From Paenibacillus sp. A3 (GTDB lineage: Bacteria; Bacillota; Bacilli; Paenibacillales; NBRC-103111), in NCBI RefSeq assembly GCF_001399685.1, contig NZ_JTHN01000082.1, forward strand, positions 1 to 48,951: a stretch of 48,951 nucleotides of DNA, read 5' to 3'. The position numbers and the translations under genes were made by a program. This document shows positions 33,369-41,651 of the stretch, piece after piece. The notes below the pieces were generated by a model. It saw nothing but the letters and a program-made list of their open reading frames with translations. It made no database searches and was not told the DNA's origin. Numbering within the stretch: position 1 is the first letter of the stretch; each line of letters begins with the position of its first letter.

Positions 33369-34133
33369 TCACGGTACATCGACAGCACACGATGTACCGA
33401 AAAGTCGCTGAATCTCCGGAATGTTCACTTTGAATTCGGTTCTTTTCGGATGCGTGATCGAGCACATATAGCGGCCGACGCGGAACGATACGGTACTATA
33501 TTGGGCGAAGTTCGTGTAGCTGGTGACGATGCAGTCTTGTCTGATGTCCATATGATTGATTTCATATACGGGGAGCGGGGTCATGAGTCCGGTCTTTAAA
33601 ATCTTCGACAAGGATTCCTTGGAGGTCCACAGCATCGTAAGCGCGGCCTCGTATTCGAGTGTGGTGTCTGCAATCATTTGCTTCTCGGGCGCTGTAATCT
33701 GCGATTCGATGGCACTGACGTTGGCGCCGTCGATTTTCTCCAAGTCGATACCTAATGGGTGGGCCTCCGGGAACGCAATAGCAGCCGCGATATGATCGCA
33801 ATGCGTAATGGTGATCTGAAGAGGATCGGTTTGCGGAAGCATGATGACCGGCTGTTGGAACACCCCCTGCTGCACCCATATTTGTTGAAGCTGGGGTTCC
33901 GCCATACGAGCGTATGCGGAGATCGCCTGCTTCGCGCAGTAGCGGCCGAGCACAAAGCTGTGCTTCCTTTTATATTGAAGCTTCCGGAAGTAAGCCAGCT
34001 CTTGCTCATGCAGGATGCTCAATGCTTCCGTATCTTCATATGGGTATGTACGGCTGCCAAGGCACAGCTGCGCCTTGAAGCGGTTGTCAGGCCTTACTAA
34101 TGCCAGTTCCTCCAAGTACAATAAGGTGTCCAA
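33369..34133 (-). CDS. Sfp-type 4'-phosphopantetheinyl transferase
   Basis: 254 residues. Transfers phosphopantetheine from CoA to carrier proteins of peptide or polyketide synthetases. Motifs: RKHSFVLGRYCAK, ITHCDH, the Mg-binding GIDLEKI and the catalytic WTSKESLSK. The start is a TTG behind GGGGAGAGG. No synthetase gene is in the window, so its partner lies elsewhere. It has its own strong terminator. A very AT-rich divergent region separates it from the lacI-like gene. Confidence 0.93.
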   Translation of the reverse strand: MDTLLYLEELALVRPDNRFKAQLCLGSRTYPYEDTEALSILHEQELAYFRKLQYKRKHSFVLGRYCAKQAISAYARMAEPQLQQIWVQQGVFQQPVIMLPQTDPLQITITHCDHIAAAIAFPEAHPLGIDLEKIDGANVSAIESQITAPEKQMIADTTLEYEAALTMLWTSKESLSKILKTGLMTPLPVYEINHMDIRQDCIVTSYTNFAQYSTVSFRVGRYMCSITHPKRTEFKVNIPEIQRLFGTSCAVDVP

Positions 34134-34261
34134 CGATACCTCTCCCCTCGTCTTCGTTCGTCGATGAACGTCGTTATGTATTTAATCGTTTCTCATAATT
34201 GTGAAGCTGTCAATAGGTGAAAATGTTTACTTTTTATTGAAGTGAACTCCGGTATACAGGG

Positions 34262-34291
34262 TTGACATACAAAGAGAGAGCATGAGATAAT
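34262..34291 (+). promoter_or_regulatory. Promoter of the lacI-Gfo/Idh-ThuA operon
   Basis: TTGACA (34262-34267), an 18-base spacer and GATAAT (34286-34291). The predicted leader is only about 30 bases and ends in AAGGAGGTGG, a full Shine-Dalgarno. Confidence 0.65.
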
Positions 34292-34327
34292 GAACGCGCG
34301 TACATTATTTTGAAGGAGGTGGCTGCT

Positions 34328-35392
34328 ATCGTAACCCGAAAGGAAGTTGCAGAGCTGGCGGGAGTATCCGAAGCGACGGTTTCCCGCGTATTCAACGACG
34401 TCGGTCCGATGAAGGAGCAGACCCGGCAGCGGGTGCTTCAGGCCGCCAAAACATTAAATTATCATCCGAACGCGATTGCCCAAAGCTTCGCCCGCCGCAG
34501 AAGCGGCAACTTGGGCGTCGTGCTGCCTTATGTGCCGAAAGTGCACATTTTCTCGACTTACTATTTCTCCGAAGTGCTTAGCGGAATCGGGGAACAGGTG
34601 AAGGCTTCAGGCTACGATATGCTGCTGAAATTTCGCGTTCCCGGAGAGGAAAGCGATTACAGCAGTATTTTTCGTTCACAGAAGGTGGATGCCTGCGTGA
34701 TTCTCGGAGCGACCGATACGCCCTCGGAGCGGGCCGAGCTGAAAAAATTGGAAGACGGCGGATTCCCGTTTTGCCTGATCAACCAGCATATGAGCGGAGA
34801 GCGGTTTAATGAAGTAGATGCGGATCATGAGGGAGGAAGCTACCGCGCGGTGAGGCATCTGCTCGACTTGGGATACCGGGACATTGCATTTTTGAGCGGT
34901 TCACCCGAGTTTTCCAACAGCGGCGACCGGCTGCGGGGGTACATGCAGGCCATGCGCGAAGCGGGGCTGCTATCGGCGGATGCCAAGGCTCCGGGCGACC
35001 TGCCCGCGCATCTGTACTATGAAGGCAATTACAGCCGAACAAGCGGAATGAAAGCGGCATCGGCCATGCATCCGAACCTGAAGCGGATCGAGGCGGTGTT
35101 CGCCTCGAACGACCGGATGGCGATCGGCTTGATGCAAGGGCTCCGCGAGTACGGGCACGTTCCCGGCCGGGATTATGCGATTGTCGGCTATGACGATTCG
35201 GAGGCTGCCCGCGTAACCGTTCCTCCCCTAACGAGCGTTGCCGTACCGTTTTACGAGATGGGCCGGCTGGCGGCGGAACGGTTGCTGAGACGCGTCGGCG
35301 GGGGAAATGAGACGGGCGGCGCATCGGAGAGCTTCAGACTGAAGCTGGATACGAAGCTTGTCGTGCGGCAATCGTGCCGCATCCTGCGGTAA
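34328..35392 (+). CDS. LacI-family transcription regulator
   Basis: 354 residues. HTH and hinge: VTRKEVAELAGVSEATVSRV..., then LNYHPNAIAQSF; a periplasmic-binding-like sugar domain follows (GNLGVVLPYV, NDRMAIGLMQGL, YDDSEAARVTVPPLTSV). The family begins at M-V/T-x-K, here the residues after an ATC codon at 34328. This ATC is 8 bases after GGAGG, whereas TTG 34310 has no ribosome site and GTG 34319 overlaps it, so I predict AUC initiation. It is first in the sugar operon and probably its local repressor. Confidence 0.88.
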   Translation: MVTRKEVAELAGVSEATVSRVFNDVGPMKEQTRQRVLQAAKTLNYHPNAIAQSFARRRSGNLGVVLPYVPKVHIFSTYYFSEVLSGIGEQVKASGYDMLLKFRVPGEESDYSSIFRSQKVDACVILGATDTPSERAELKKLEDGGFPFCLINQHMSGERFNEVDADHEGGSYRAVRHLLDLGYRDIAFLSGSPEFSNSGDRLRGYMQAMREAGLLSADAKAPGDLPAHLYYEGNYSRTSGMKAASAMHPNLKRIEAVFASNDRMAIGLMQGLREYGHVPGRDYAIVGYDDSEAARVTVPPLTSVAVPFYEMGRLAAERLLRRVGGGNETGGASESFRLKLDTKLVVRQSCRILR

Positions 35393-35468
35393 CACTGTCG
35401 CGGCGTCCGATTCGATAAGGGATGTCGAAGGGTAATAAGCCACAGGTCCAAGGAGGGAGGAGCCGAAG

Positions 35469-36623
35469 ATGAAACAAGTCCGCGTAGGGATGATCGGGTA
35501 CAAGTTTATGGGCAAGGCGCACAGCCATGCTTACCGGGATGTACCGATGTTTTTTCCGAAGGTGCCGAAACCTGTGATGAAGACGATCTGCGGGCGCAAT
35601 GCCGAAGCCGTAGCGCAAGCTGCGGAGCAGTTCGGATGGGAAAGCTGTACGACCGATTGGCGGGAGCTCCTGCAGCGCGAGGATATCGATCTGATCGATA
35701 TTAATGCGCCGAGCCATGTGCATAAGGAGATCGTACTGGCCGCCGCCGCTGCGGGCAAGCACGTGTTCTGCGAGAAGCCGCTCGCTTTGACGTTAGCCGA
35801 ATCCCGTGAAATGCTCAGAGCCGTGGAAGCGGCCGGCGTCAAGCATATGGTCGGCTTCAATTACCGCTTCGTTCCAGCAGTTCGGCTGGCGAAGAAGCTG
35901 ATCGACGAAGGCCGTCTGGGGCAAATTTATCACTTCCGCGCCTGGTTTATGCAGGACTGGCTTATCGACCCGGAGTTCCCGCTCGTGTGGCGGCTGCGGA
36001 AGGAAGTGGCCGGCTCCGGCGCTCACGGCGATTTGGGGGCGCATCTGATCGACCTGGCGCATTACCTGATCGGAGATATGACGGAAGTCGTCGGAATGAA
36101 CGAAACGTTCGTCAAGGAAAGGCCGTTCACGGAATCGGCGTCAGGTGCCGCGGCGGACGGACAACAAGCTCGCGGCCCCGTCACCGTCGACGACGCAACC
36201 TTGTTCCTTGCCCGATTCGCGGGAGGGGCGCTGGGCAGCTTCGAGGCGACGAGGACCGCAGGGGGCTGCCGCTGCAGAAATGCATTTGAAATCAACGGAA
36301 GCCAAGGCAGCGTTAAATTCGACTTCGAGCGGATGAATGAACTGCAGGTCTTTTTTGCCGATGATCCGGACGACGTGCAGGGCTTTCGGCGCGTGCTGGC
36401 AACGGACCCGTCTCATGCGTATGCGGAAGCGTGGTGGCCTCCCGGCCATACGTTCGGCTACGAGCACACCTTAATTCACGAGATGGTCGAGCTGCTGCAG
36501 GCGATTGGAGAGGATCGGCAGCCGGTCCCGAACTTCAGGGACGGCGTCAAGAGTCAGCAGGTGCTGGAAGCGGTCGATCTGTCGATCGCGAAGCGCCGCT
36601 GGGTTTCTATCCAGGAAGTGTAG
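35469..36623 (+). CDS. Gfo/Idh/MocA-family oxidoreductase, first copy
   Basis: 384 residues. N-terminal NAD(P)-binding Rossmann domain (GMIGYKFMGKAHSHAY), the family FCEKPLALT signature (about residues 95-103) and the C-terminal domain with GAHGDLGAHLIDLAHYL, which contributes the catalytic histidine. These enzymes oxidise or reduce a hydroxyl on sugars or cyclitols. GGAGG is placed before the ATG. It is followed by ThuA after 17 bases. Confidence 0.92.
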   Translation: MKQVRVGMIGYKFMGKAHSHAYRDVPMFFPKVPKPVMKTICGRNAEAVAQAAEQFGWESCTTDWRELLQREDIDLIDINAPSHVHKEIVLAAAAAGKHVFCEKPLALTLAESREMLRAVEAAGVKHMVGFNYRFVPAVRLAKKLIDEGRLGQIYHFRAWFMQDWLIDPEFPLVWRLRKEVAGSGAHGDLGAHLIDLAHYLIGDMTEVVGMNETFVKERPFTESASGAAADGQQARGPVTVDDATLFLARFAGGALGSFEATRTAGGCRCRNAFEINGSQGSVKFDFERMNELQVFFADDPDDVQGFRRVLATDPSHAYAEAWWPPGHTFGYEHTLIHEMVELLQAIGEDRQPVPNFRDGVKSQQVLEAVDLSIAKRRWVSIQEV

Positions 36624-36640
36624 AAAGGGGACATCGAGGG

Positions 36641-37321
36641 ATGAAAAAAGCATTGATCGTCCGGGGCGGCTGGTCGGGGCATCAGCCCGAGGAAATCGCC
36701 TGCCTGTTCCGGGACCTGTTGATTGACGCGGAATTCGAAGTGGAAATGTCGGATACCCTTGAGACGTTTGCCGATGGGGGAAAGCTGAAGACGATGGATC
36801 TGATCGTGCCGGTATGGACAATGGGGGAAGCTGATCCGTCGCTCATCCGGAACGTCTCGGCTGCCGTTCAGAACGGCACCGGTCTCGCAGGCTGTCATGG
36901 CGGGATGTGCGACGCGTTCCGCACGGACGTCGAATGGCATTTTATGACAGGCGGACAATGGGTTGCCCATCCGGGAAATAACGAGGTGGATTACGAAGTC
37001 AAGCTTATCCCGAGCTCCAATCCGCTGCTGGACGGTATCGGCGATTTCCGCGTACGGAGCGAGCAGTATTATATGCACGTCGATCCTGCGGTCAACGTAC
37101 TGGCGATCACGCGCTTCCCGGTCGCGATGGGACCCCATTCGCCGAATGGCGCCGTCGATATGCCTGTCATCTGGACAAAATGGTGGGGGGCAGGGAGAAT
37201 ATTCTATTGCTCGCTTGGTCATCTGAAGGACATTCTGGAAATACCGCAAGTGAACGAAATCATGCGGCGCGGCTTGCTGTGGGCTTCGGACGGGCGGACG
37301 GAAGCGGCCCGGAGGAGTTGA
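36641..37321 (+). CDS. ThuA-like domain protein
   Basis: 226 residues of the ThuA-like (glutamine-amidotransferase-like) fold: IVRGGWSGHQPE at the start, GLAGCHGGMCDAF with the nucleophile-elbow cysteine, WVAHPGNN, and VWTKWWGAGRIFYCSLGH at the end. The family accompanies sugar dehydrogenases and is tied to 3-keto-glycoside metabolism in rhizobial trehalose use; a precise activity is not settled. ATG 36641 lies directly behind GAAAGGGGACATCGAGGG. Sandwiched between two Gfo/Idh genes. Confidence 0.9.
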   Translation: MKKALIVRGGWSGHQPEEIACLFRDLLIDAEFEVEMSDTLETFADGGKLKTMDLIVPVWTMGEADPSLIRNVSAAVQNGTGLAGCHGGMCDAFRTDVEWHFMTGGQWVAHPGNNEVDYEVKLIPSSNPLLDGIGDFRVRSEQYYMHVDPAVNVLAITRFPVAMGPHSPNGAVDMPVIWTKWWGAGRIFYCSLGHLKDILEIPQVNEIMRRGLLWASDGRTEAARRS

Positions 37322-37324
37322 CCT

Positions 37325-38437
37325 ATGAATAAATTGAAAGCGGGTATCGTCGGCTGCGGCAAAATCAGCGGCATCTATTTACAAAATTTAACCGCGAATC
37401 CGGAGCTTGAATTGGTGGCTTGCGCCGATTTGAATGTCGCTCGGGCCCGGGCAAGCGCCGAGGCATATGGCGTCCCGAAATCTTGCACGCCTGCCGAGCT
37501 GCTGGCCGATCCGGCTATCGATATCGTGATTAATTTGACGATTCCCGTCGCGCATGCCGAAGTATGCCTGCAGGCGCTGGAGGCAGGGAAGCACGTCTAC
37601 GTCGAGAAGCCGCTCGCCGTAACCCGGGAGGAAGGGCGGGCCATTCTGGGCAAGGCGGCAGAGAAAGGGCGGCTCGTCGGCAGCGCCTCGGATACGTTTC
37701 TCGGCGGCGGTATTCAGACCTGCGTCAAGCTGATCGATGACGGCTGGATCGGCGTGCCGGTAGCCGCCTCCGCGTTTATGATCGGTCGGGGCCATGAGCA
37801 CTGGCACCCCGATCCCGAATTTTACTATGCGAAGGGCGGTGGCCCGATGTTTGATATGGGGCCTTATTATTTAACCGCCCTCGTGGCGATGCTCGGACCG
37901 ATTCGACGGGTTACGGGCTCGGCAGGCATCTCCTATCCGCAGCGCACAATAACCAGCCAGCCCAAATTTGGCCGAACGATTAACGTGGAGACGCCGACCC
38001 ATATTGCGGGCGTAATCGACTTCCGCAGCGGTGCGATCGGAACGATCATCACCTCGTTCGACGCGTTCGGGGGAACGGAACTGCCGCGGATCGAGATTTA
38101 CGGAAGCGAGGGGACGCTTAGCGTACCCGACCCGAACACCTTCGGGGGTCCGGTACGGATCCGACGGCATGACGCCAAGGAATTCAGCGAAATACCGCTT
38201 ACGCATGGCTATACGGATAACTGTCGCGGCCTTGGCGTACTGGATATGGCCGCAGCGATTCGACAAGAGCGGACCAACCGCGCAAACGGAGAGCTGGCTT
38301 ATCACGTGCTGGAGGCCATGCATGGCTTCCATGATGCTTCTACGCATGGAAAGCACTATGTAATGGACAGCAGCTGTGAACGTCCGGCGCCATTGAAAGC
38401 CGGGCTGGTCGGCGGTATTTTCGAATCATTGCAATGA
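37325..38437 (+). CDS. Gfo/Idh/MocA-family oxidoreductase, second copy
   Basis: 370 residues. [13 protein letters not shown] (Rossmann loop), VEKPLAVT and the C-terminal [15 protein letters not shown]. It is clearly different from the first copy and probably acts on a related but distinct substrate or step. GGAGGAGTTGACCT precedes the ATG and it starts 4 bases after the ThuA stop. No transporter or glycosidase gene is in the operon. Confidence 0.92.
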   Translation: MNKLKAGIVGCGKISGIYLQNLTANPELELVACADLNVARARASAEAYGVPKSCTPAELLADPAIDIVINLTIPVAHAEVCLQALEAGKHVYVEKPLAVTREEGRAILGKAAEKGRLVGSASDTFLGGGIQTCVKLIDDGWIGVPVAASAFMIGRGHEHWHPDPEFYYAKGGGPMFDMGPYYLTALVAMLGPIRRVTGSAGISYPQRTITSQPKFGRTINVETPTHIAGVIDFRSGAIGTIITSFDAFGGTELPRIEIYGSEGTLSVPDPNTFGGPVRIRRHDAKEFSEIPLTHGYTDNCRGLGVLDMAAAIRQERTNRANGELAYHVLEAMHGFHDASTHGKHYVMDSSCERPAPLKAGLVGGIFESLQ

Positions 38438-38445
38438 CATGACGG

Positions 38446-38481
38446 AAAGCGCACAGGGACCGGTTCCCCGCGCGCTTTTTT
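38446..38481 (+). terminator. Terminator of the Gfo/Idh-ThuA operon
   Basis: AGCGC...GGGA and TCCC...GCGCT pair, followed by TTTTTT. It also faces the convergent sspI gene. Confidence 0.8.
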
Positions 38482-38490
38482 GGCGTTGCT

Positions 38491-38694
38491 TTAAGCCAAA
38501 TGCTCTTTGAGCGTCGCGACCATCTGGTTCTGCGCATCCGCTTCGCTGTGCTTCCAAATAATTTCGAACAATACTCCAAGGCCCGGCAGCACACGTTCTT
38601 CCGCATCCATCGAATCCGCAATCACTTCAAAGAGCTCTTCGTTGCTTTTGTCATGCATGCGCTGAATGATCGCTTGCCGCAAATTCAGGTTCAT
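38491..38694 (-). CDS. sspI: Minor small acid-soluble spore protein SspI
   Basis: 67 residues: MNLNLRQAIIQRMHDKS, the conserved VLPGLGVLFEIIW core, and a short acidic/helical tail. The VLPGLGVLFE sequence is diagnostic of SspI. Made in the forespore under SigG in Bacillus. I start at ATG 38694 (GAGGAA upstream); the track to 38724 is not needed. It is convergent with the sugar operon and divergent from the potassium-channel regulator. Confidence 0.93.
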   Translation of the reverse strand: MNLNLRQAIIQRMHDKSNEELFEVIADSMDAEERVLPGLGVLFEIIWKHSEADAQNQMVATLKEHLA

Positions 38695-38792
38695 GGCAGT
38701 TCCTCGCTTTGTTGTCTTTTCCACTTGGTTGATGCGATTTCGCTTTTATTAATATGCTCTGCTTGGATAAGATTCATGCTTCGACACGAACT

Positions 38793-38822
38793 TTGGTGAA
38801 CTACTGCGCTTCTTGATATAAT
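38793..38822 (+). promoter_or_regulatory. Promoter of the KtrA/C gene with extended -10
   Basis: TTGATATAAT contains TGnTATAAT (-10 at 38817-38822), with TTGGTG 18 bases upstream as a weak -35. The extended -10 compensates for it. TSS lies about 25 bases before the ATG. Confidence 0.6.
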
Positions 38823-38850
38823 AAAGAAATGATAAGGGGGATGAGCACGG

Positions 38851-39510
38851 ATGAAAAAACAATTCGCCGTCATCGGCATGGGGCGCTTCGGCTCCAGCGT
38901 AGCCAAAACGTTATCGAATCTCGGCTTTGAAGTGCTGGCGATCGACAGCAGCGAGCAGCGGGCCCAGGAAGTGTCGAATATTGTGACCCACGTCGTTCAA
39001 GCCGATTCCACCGATGAAGAAGCGCTGCGCGCGCTCGGATTGCGCAATTTCGACGTCGTCATCGTCGCAATCGGACAAGATATCCAGGCAAGTATTCTCA
39101 CGACAATCATTGTCAAAGAAATCGGCGTGCCGAAGGTTGTCGTCAAGGCTCAGAACGAACTTCACGGCAAGGTGCTCTGCAAGGTCGGGGCGGATAAGGT
39201 GATTTATCCGGAGCGCGATATGGGTGTTCGGGTAGCCCATCATTTGATTTCATCCAACATTATCGATTATATCGAGCTTTCGGAAGATTACAGCATCGTC
39301 GAGGTTCAAGCGTCCGGGCAAATGGTCGACCGCAATCTGAGAGAGCTCGATATTCGCGCCAAATATGGGTGCAACGTGATGGCGATCCGAACCGGGGACA
39401 AAATGAACATCGCCCCGCACGCCGAAGATATTATAAAACATAACGATATTCTTATCATCGTAGGGACGAACGAGGATTTGAAAAATTTCGAAAAGACGTT
39501 TGCGGAATAG
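38851..39510 (+). CDS. KtrA/KtrC-type potassium channel regulatory subunit (RCK)
   Basis: 219 residues: an N-terminal RCK/TrkA-N Rossmann domain (FAVIGMGRFGSSVAKTL, with Asp in VLAIDSS) and a C-terminal TrkA-C domain (from ~135, IELSEDYSIVEVQ...). Binds ATP/ADP and c-di-AMP (TrkA-C) and gates a KtrB/KtrD membrane partner in Bacillus; the partner is not in this window. AAGGGGG precedes the ATG. ysgA follows after 17 bases, so they may be co-transcribed. Confidence 0.93.
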   Translation: MKKQFAVIGMGRFGSSVAKTLSNLGFEVLAIDSSEQRAQEVSNIVTHVVQADSTDEEALRALGLRNFDVVIVAIGQDIQASILTTIIVKEIGVPKVVVKAQNELHGKVLCKVGADKVIYPERDMGVRVAHHLISSNIIDYIELSEDYSIVEVQASGQMVDRNLRELDIRAKYGCNVMAIRTGDKMNIAPHAEDIIKHNDILIIVGTNEDLKNFEKTFAE

Positions 39511-39527
39511 AGGGCCAAAGAAATCGT

Positions 39528-40361
39528 ATGAACGATAAAAAAAAGACAGTTTCCAGTGAATCGGCTATCCTAAGCTCCGTTCAAAATCCGCGGGTAAAGC
39601 AGTGGACCGAGCTGCTCAGCCGTAAAGGGAGGGACAAGCAGGGGCGCTTCCTGATCGAAGGCGTCCACCTTGTGCAGGAGGCGCTCTTGTCCGGCGATCT
39701 GGTGCCGGAGGTATTGGTTTACGCCGCCGATAAGAAGCAAGCGATTGCCGGGCTGCTGGAGGAGGCGGCGGCTAAAGGAGCGGAATGCGTGCCGGTAACG
39801 GAAGCCGTGCTGGCCAAATGCACGGACACCGAGACGCCGCAGCCTGTGTTCGCAGTCGTGCCGAAGCTGCCGTGGCGCGGAAGCGATCTGCTCGCGGCCA
39901 GTGAGCCGAACGGGCTGGTCGTCGTCATCGACGGTATCCAGGACCCCGGCAATCTGGGCACGATCATCCGCAGCGCGGATGCGGTCGGGGCCTCGGGCGT
40001 ACTGCTTGGCAAAGGGACCGTCGATCTTTATAACCCGAAGACGGTGCGCTCGACGATGGGATCGCTTTTTCATCTGCCGATTGTCCAAGGCGACTTGACC
40101 GAATGGCTGCCGCGGGCGGCCGAGTCCGGCGTGCAGGTTGTCGCTACAAGCCTGCAAGGGGCGGTTAGCTGCTACGAGCACGATTTTCGCAAATCTACGT
40201 GGTTTGTCATCGGCAACGAAGGGCAAGGCGTCTCCGAGGAAGTTCGGCAGCTCGCCCGGCATCAGGTGCTTATCCCGATGAAGGGAAGCGCCGAATCGCT
40301 GAACGCGGCGATGGCCGCTACCGTCGTTCTGTTCGAGGCGATGCGGCAGCGGGGGCTGTGA
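39528..40361 (+). CDS. ysgA: SpoU/TrmH-family RNA methyltransferase
   Basis: 277 residues of the SPOUT superfamily, probably 23S rRNA 2'-O-ribose methylation. An N-terminal substrate-binding domain (QNPRVKQW, GRFLIEGVHLVQEAL) precedes the knotted domain with QDPGNLGTIIRSADAVG, FVIGNEGQGVS and IPMKGSAESLNAA, the SAM-knot motifs. In Bacillus ysgA sits with sspI and is followed by pheS/pheT. Here sspI is close by, but pheS is not next; the accessory region begins right after this gene. Confidence 0.92.
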   Translation: MNDKKKTVSSESAILSSVQNPRVKQWTELLSRKGRDKQGRFLIEGVHLVQEALLSGDLVPEVLVYAADKKQAIAGLLEEAAAKGAECVPVTEAVLAKCTDTETPQPVFAVVPKLPWRGSDLLAASEPNGLVVVIDGIQDPGNLGTIIRSADAVGASGVLLGKGTVDLYNPKTVRSTMGSLFHLPIVQGDLTEWLPRAAESGVQVVATSLQGAVSCYEHDFRKSTWFVIGNEGQGVSEEVRQLARHQVLIPMKGSAESLNAAMAATVVLFEAMRQRGL

Positions 40362-40420
40362 GACAACTAATGTATCAAGTTGTGAGTCGCGGGCAGAGGA
40401 AACGGTCGGGGCCGCGATGG

Positions 40421-40466
40421 CAGCAAGCTGGCACCGGAATAGGAAATTTCCGGTGCCAGCTTGCTG
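40421..40466. terminator. 19-bp perfect hairpin between convergent genes
   Basis: CAGCAAGCTGGCACCGGAA (40421-40439) is the exact complement of 40448-40466, with an 8-base loop. A poor T tract (GTGTTCTT) follows on the plus strand and none on the minus. It probably ends ysgA and the convergent beta-lactamase-fold gene. Confidence 0.65.
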
Positions 40467-40472
40467 GTGTTC

Positions 40473-41621
40473 TTAATGTGATGAAGAGCCAATGAGTTGC
40501 TCGGCAATGCTTTTGGAAAGAGGCAACGTATTATCAGAAGGCATCGCATTGATATTAAGGGTTTGTACATAATCCCCGCCGCGAGTTCCACCTGTGAACG
40601 TTGCGAATCCTGGAACGTTGCCGCCATGCCCCCAAATCGTAATACCATTCGTCAGCTTTATTCCAGCGATCCCCAAGCCGTATTCACCTGCTGGAGATTC
40701 AACCCCAGTTAACATCTGATCTAAAGTAGCTGGTTTTAATAGCTTGCCACTAAGTATAGCATGGAAGAATGTATTCATATCATCCGCTGTGGAAATCATA
40801 GATCCCGCAGCATCTGCCCAAGAGGGATTCATTTCGGTTCTGTCTATGAATTGACCGTCGAGTACGAAGTATCCTCGTGCATGTTCACCTGGAATAAACG
40901 AGTAGTCGTCGGGTACATAAGTGCTCGTTAGCTTAAGGGGAGCTATGAAACGTTTCCTAATATGTTCCCCGTATGTTTCTCCAGTAGCCTTCTTAATAAT
41001 CATCCCTGCCAGTACCGTATTCGTATTGGAATAAACCCATTTCTCTCCAGGCTTAGAGATTGCCTTCATGTTCAGTCCAGTACGAACTAATTCGTCAGCA
41101 GTAAAGGAATGTAACGGGTTTGGGAGAAATTTATCGAGAAAATCCTTGTGGTCTGAATAGTCAGGAATACCGCTTGTTTGGTTTAATAGTTGCCGAATCG
41201 TGATATGATCCCCTTCATATTCAGTACCCTTAACAACATCAGGCAGCCATTTTTCTATCGTGTCATCCAGGTTCAGTTTTTGTTCATCAACAAGCTGAAG
41301 AACGACCATTGCAGTAAACGTCTTTGTTAGACTACCGATCCGGAAAGTAAAGTTCGTCTTAACCGGGTCAGTACCGTAAATGCTTGCTTCACCGGAAGCA
41401 TATGCCCATTTTGATCCTTTGTTTGAGGAAGCTACAATTATGCCCGGTATATTTTGATGGTTAGCAGCTTCATCGATAAGTTGCTTGGCTTTGGTCTGCG
41501 AATTTTGACTGCAAGTAGTAACGAGGGGATCCGTCTGATTTGCAAAACCAGTTCCTGATAATGGCAGTAATAGAGTCGCGGTAATCATTGTCGATACAGT
41601 GAGCATAGAAATTTTGTTCAT
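40473..41621 (-). CDS. Secreted serine beta-lactamase-fold hydrolase (class C/D-Ala-D-Ala carboxypeptidase-like)
   Basis: 382 residues with a signal peptide (MLTVSTMITATLLLPLSG). Active-site motifs: SLTK (Ser97, Lys100), YSN (197-199) and a late HGG in WGHGG. The family covers beta-lactamases, DD-peptidases and esterases; nothing decides which it is here. AAAGGAG precedes the ATG. It starts 30 bases after the erythromycin-esterase stop on the same strand, so they form an operon. The DNA is AT-richer than the core genes. Confidence 0.88.
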   Translation of the reverse strand: MNKISMLTVSTMITATLLLPLSGTGFANQTDPLVTTCSQNSQTKAKQLIDEAANHQNIPGIIVASSNKGSKWAYASGEASIYGTDPVKTNFTFRIGSLTKTFTAMVVLQLVDEQKLNLDDTIEKWLPDVVKGTEYEGDHITIRQLLNQTSGIPDYSDHKDFLDKFLPNPLHSFTADELVRTGLNMKAISKPGEKWVYSNTNTVLAGMIIKKATGETYGEHIRKRFIAPLKLTSTYVPDDYSFIPGEHARGYFVLDGQFIDRTEMNPSWADAAGSMISTADDMNTFFHAILSGKLLKPATLDQMLTGVESPAGEYGLGIAGIKLTNGITIWGHGGNVPGFATFTGGTRGGDYVQTLNINAMPSDNTLPLSKSIAEQLIGSSSH

Positions 41622-41651
41622 TTCGTTTCTCCTTTTGATTAAAGAATCGTA

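Noticed and set aside
33035-33465. Frames of 108 (plus) and 168 (minus) codons between the response regulator and Sfp genes
   Set aside because: They overlap the ends of solid genes and the Sfp terminator, and no ribosome site or domain supports them.
40367-40470. Possible T-box riboswitch behind ysgA, where pheS often follows
   Set aside because: No T-box core sequence or specifier stem is visible, and no aminoacyl-tRNA synthetase follows. Only a simple hairpin is present.
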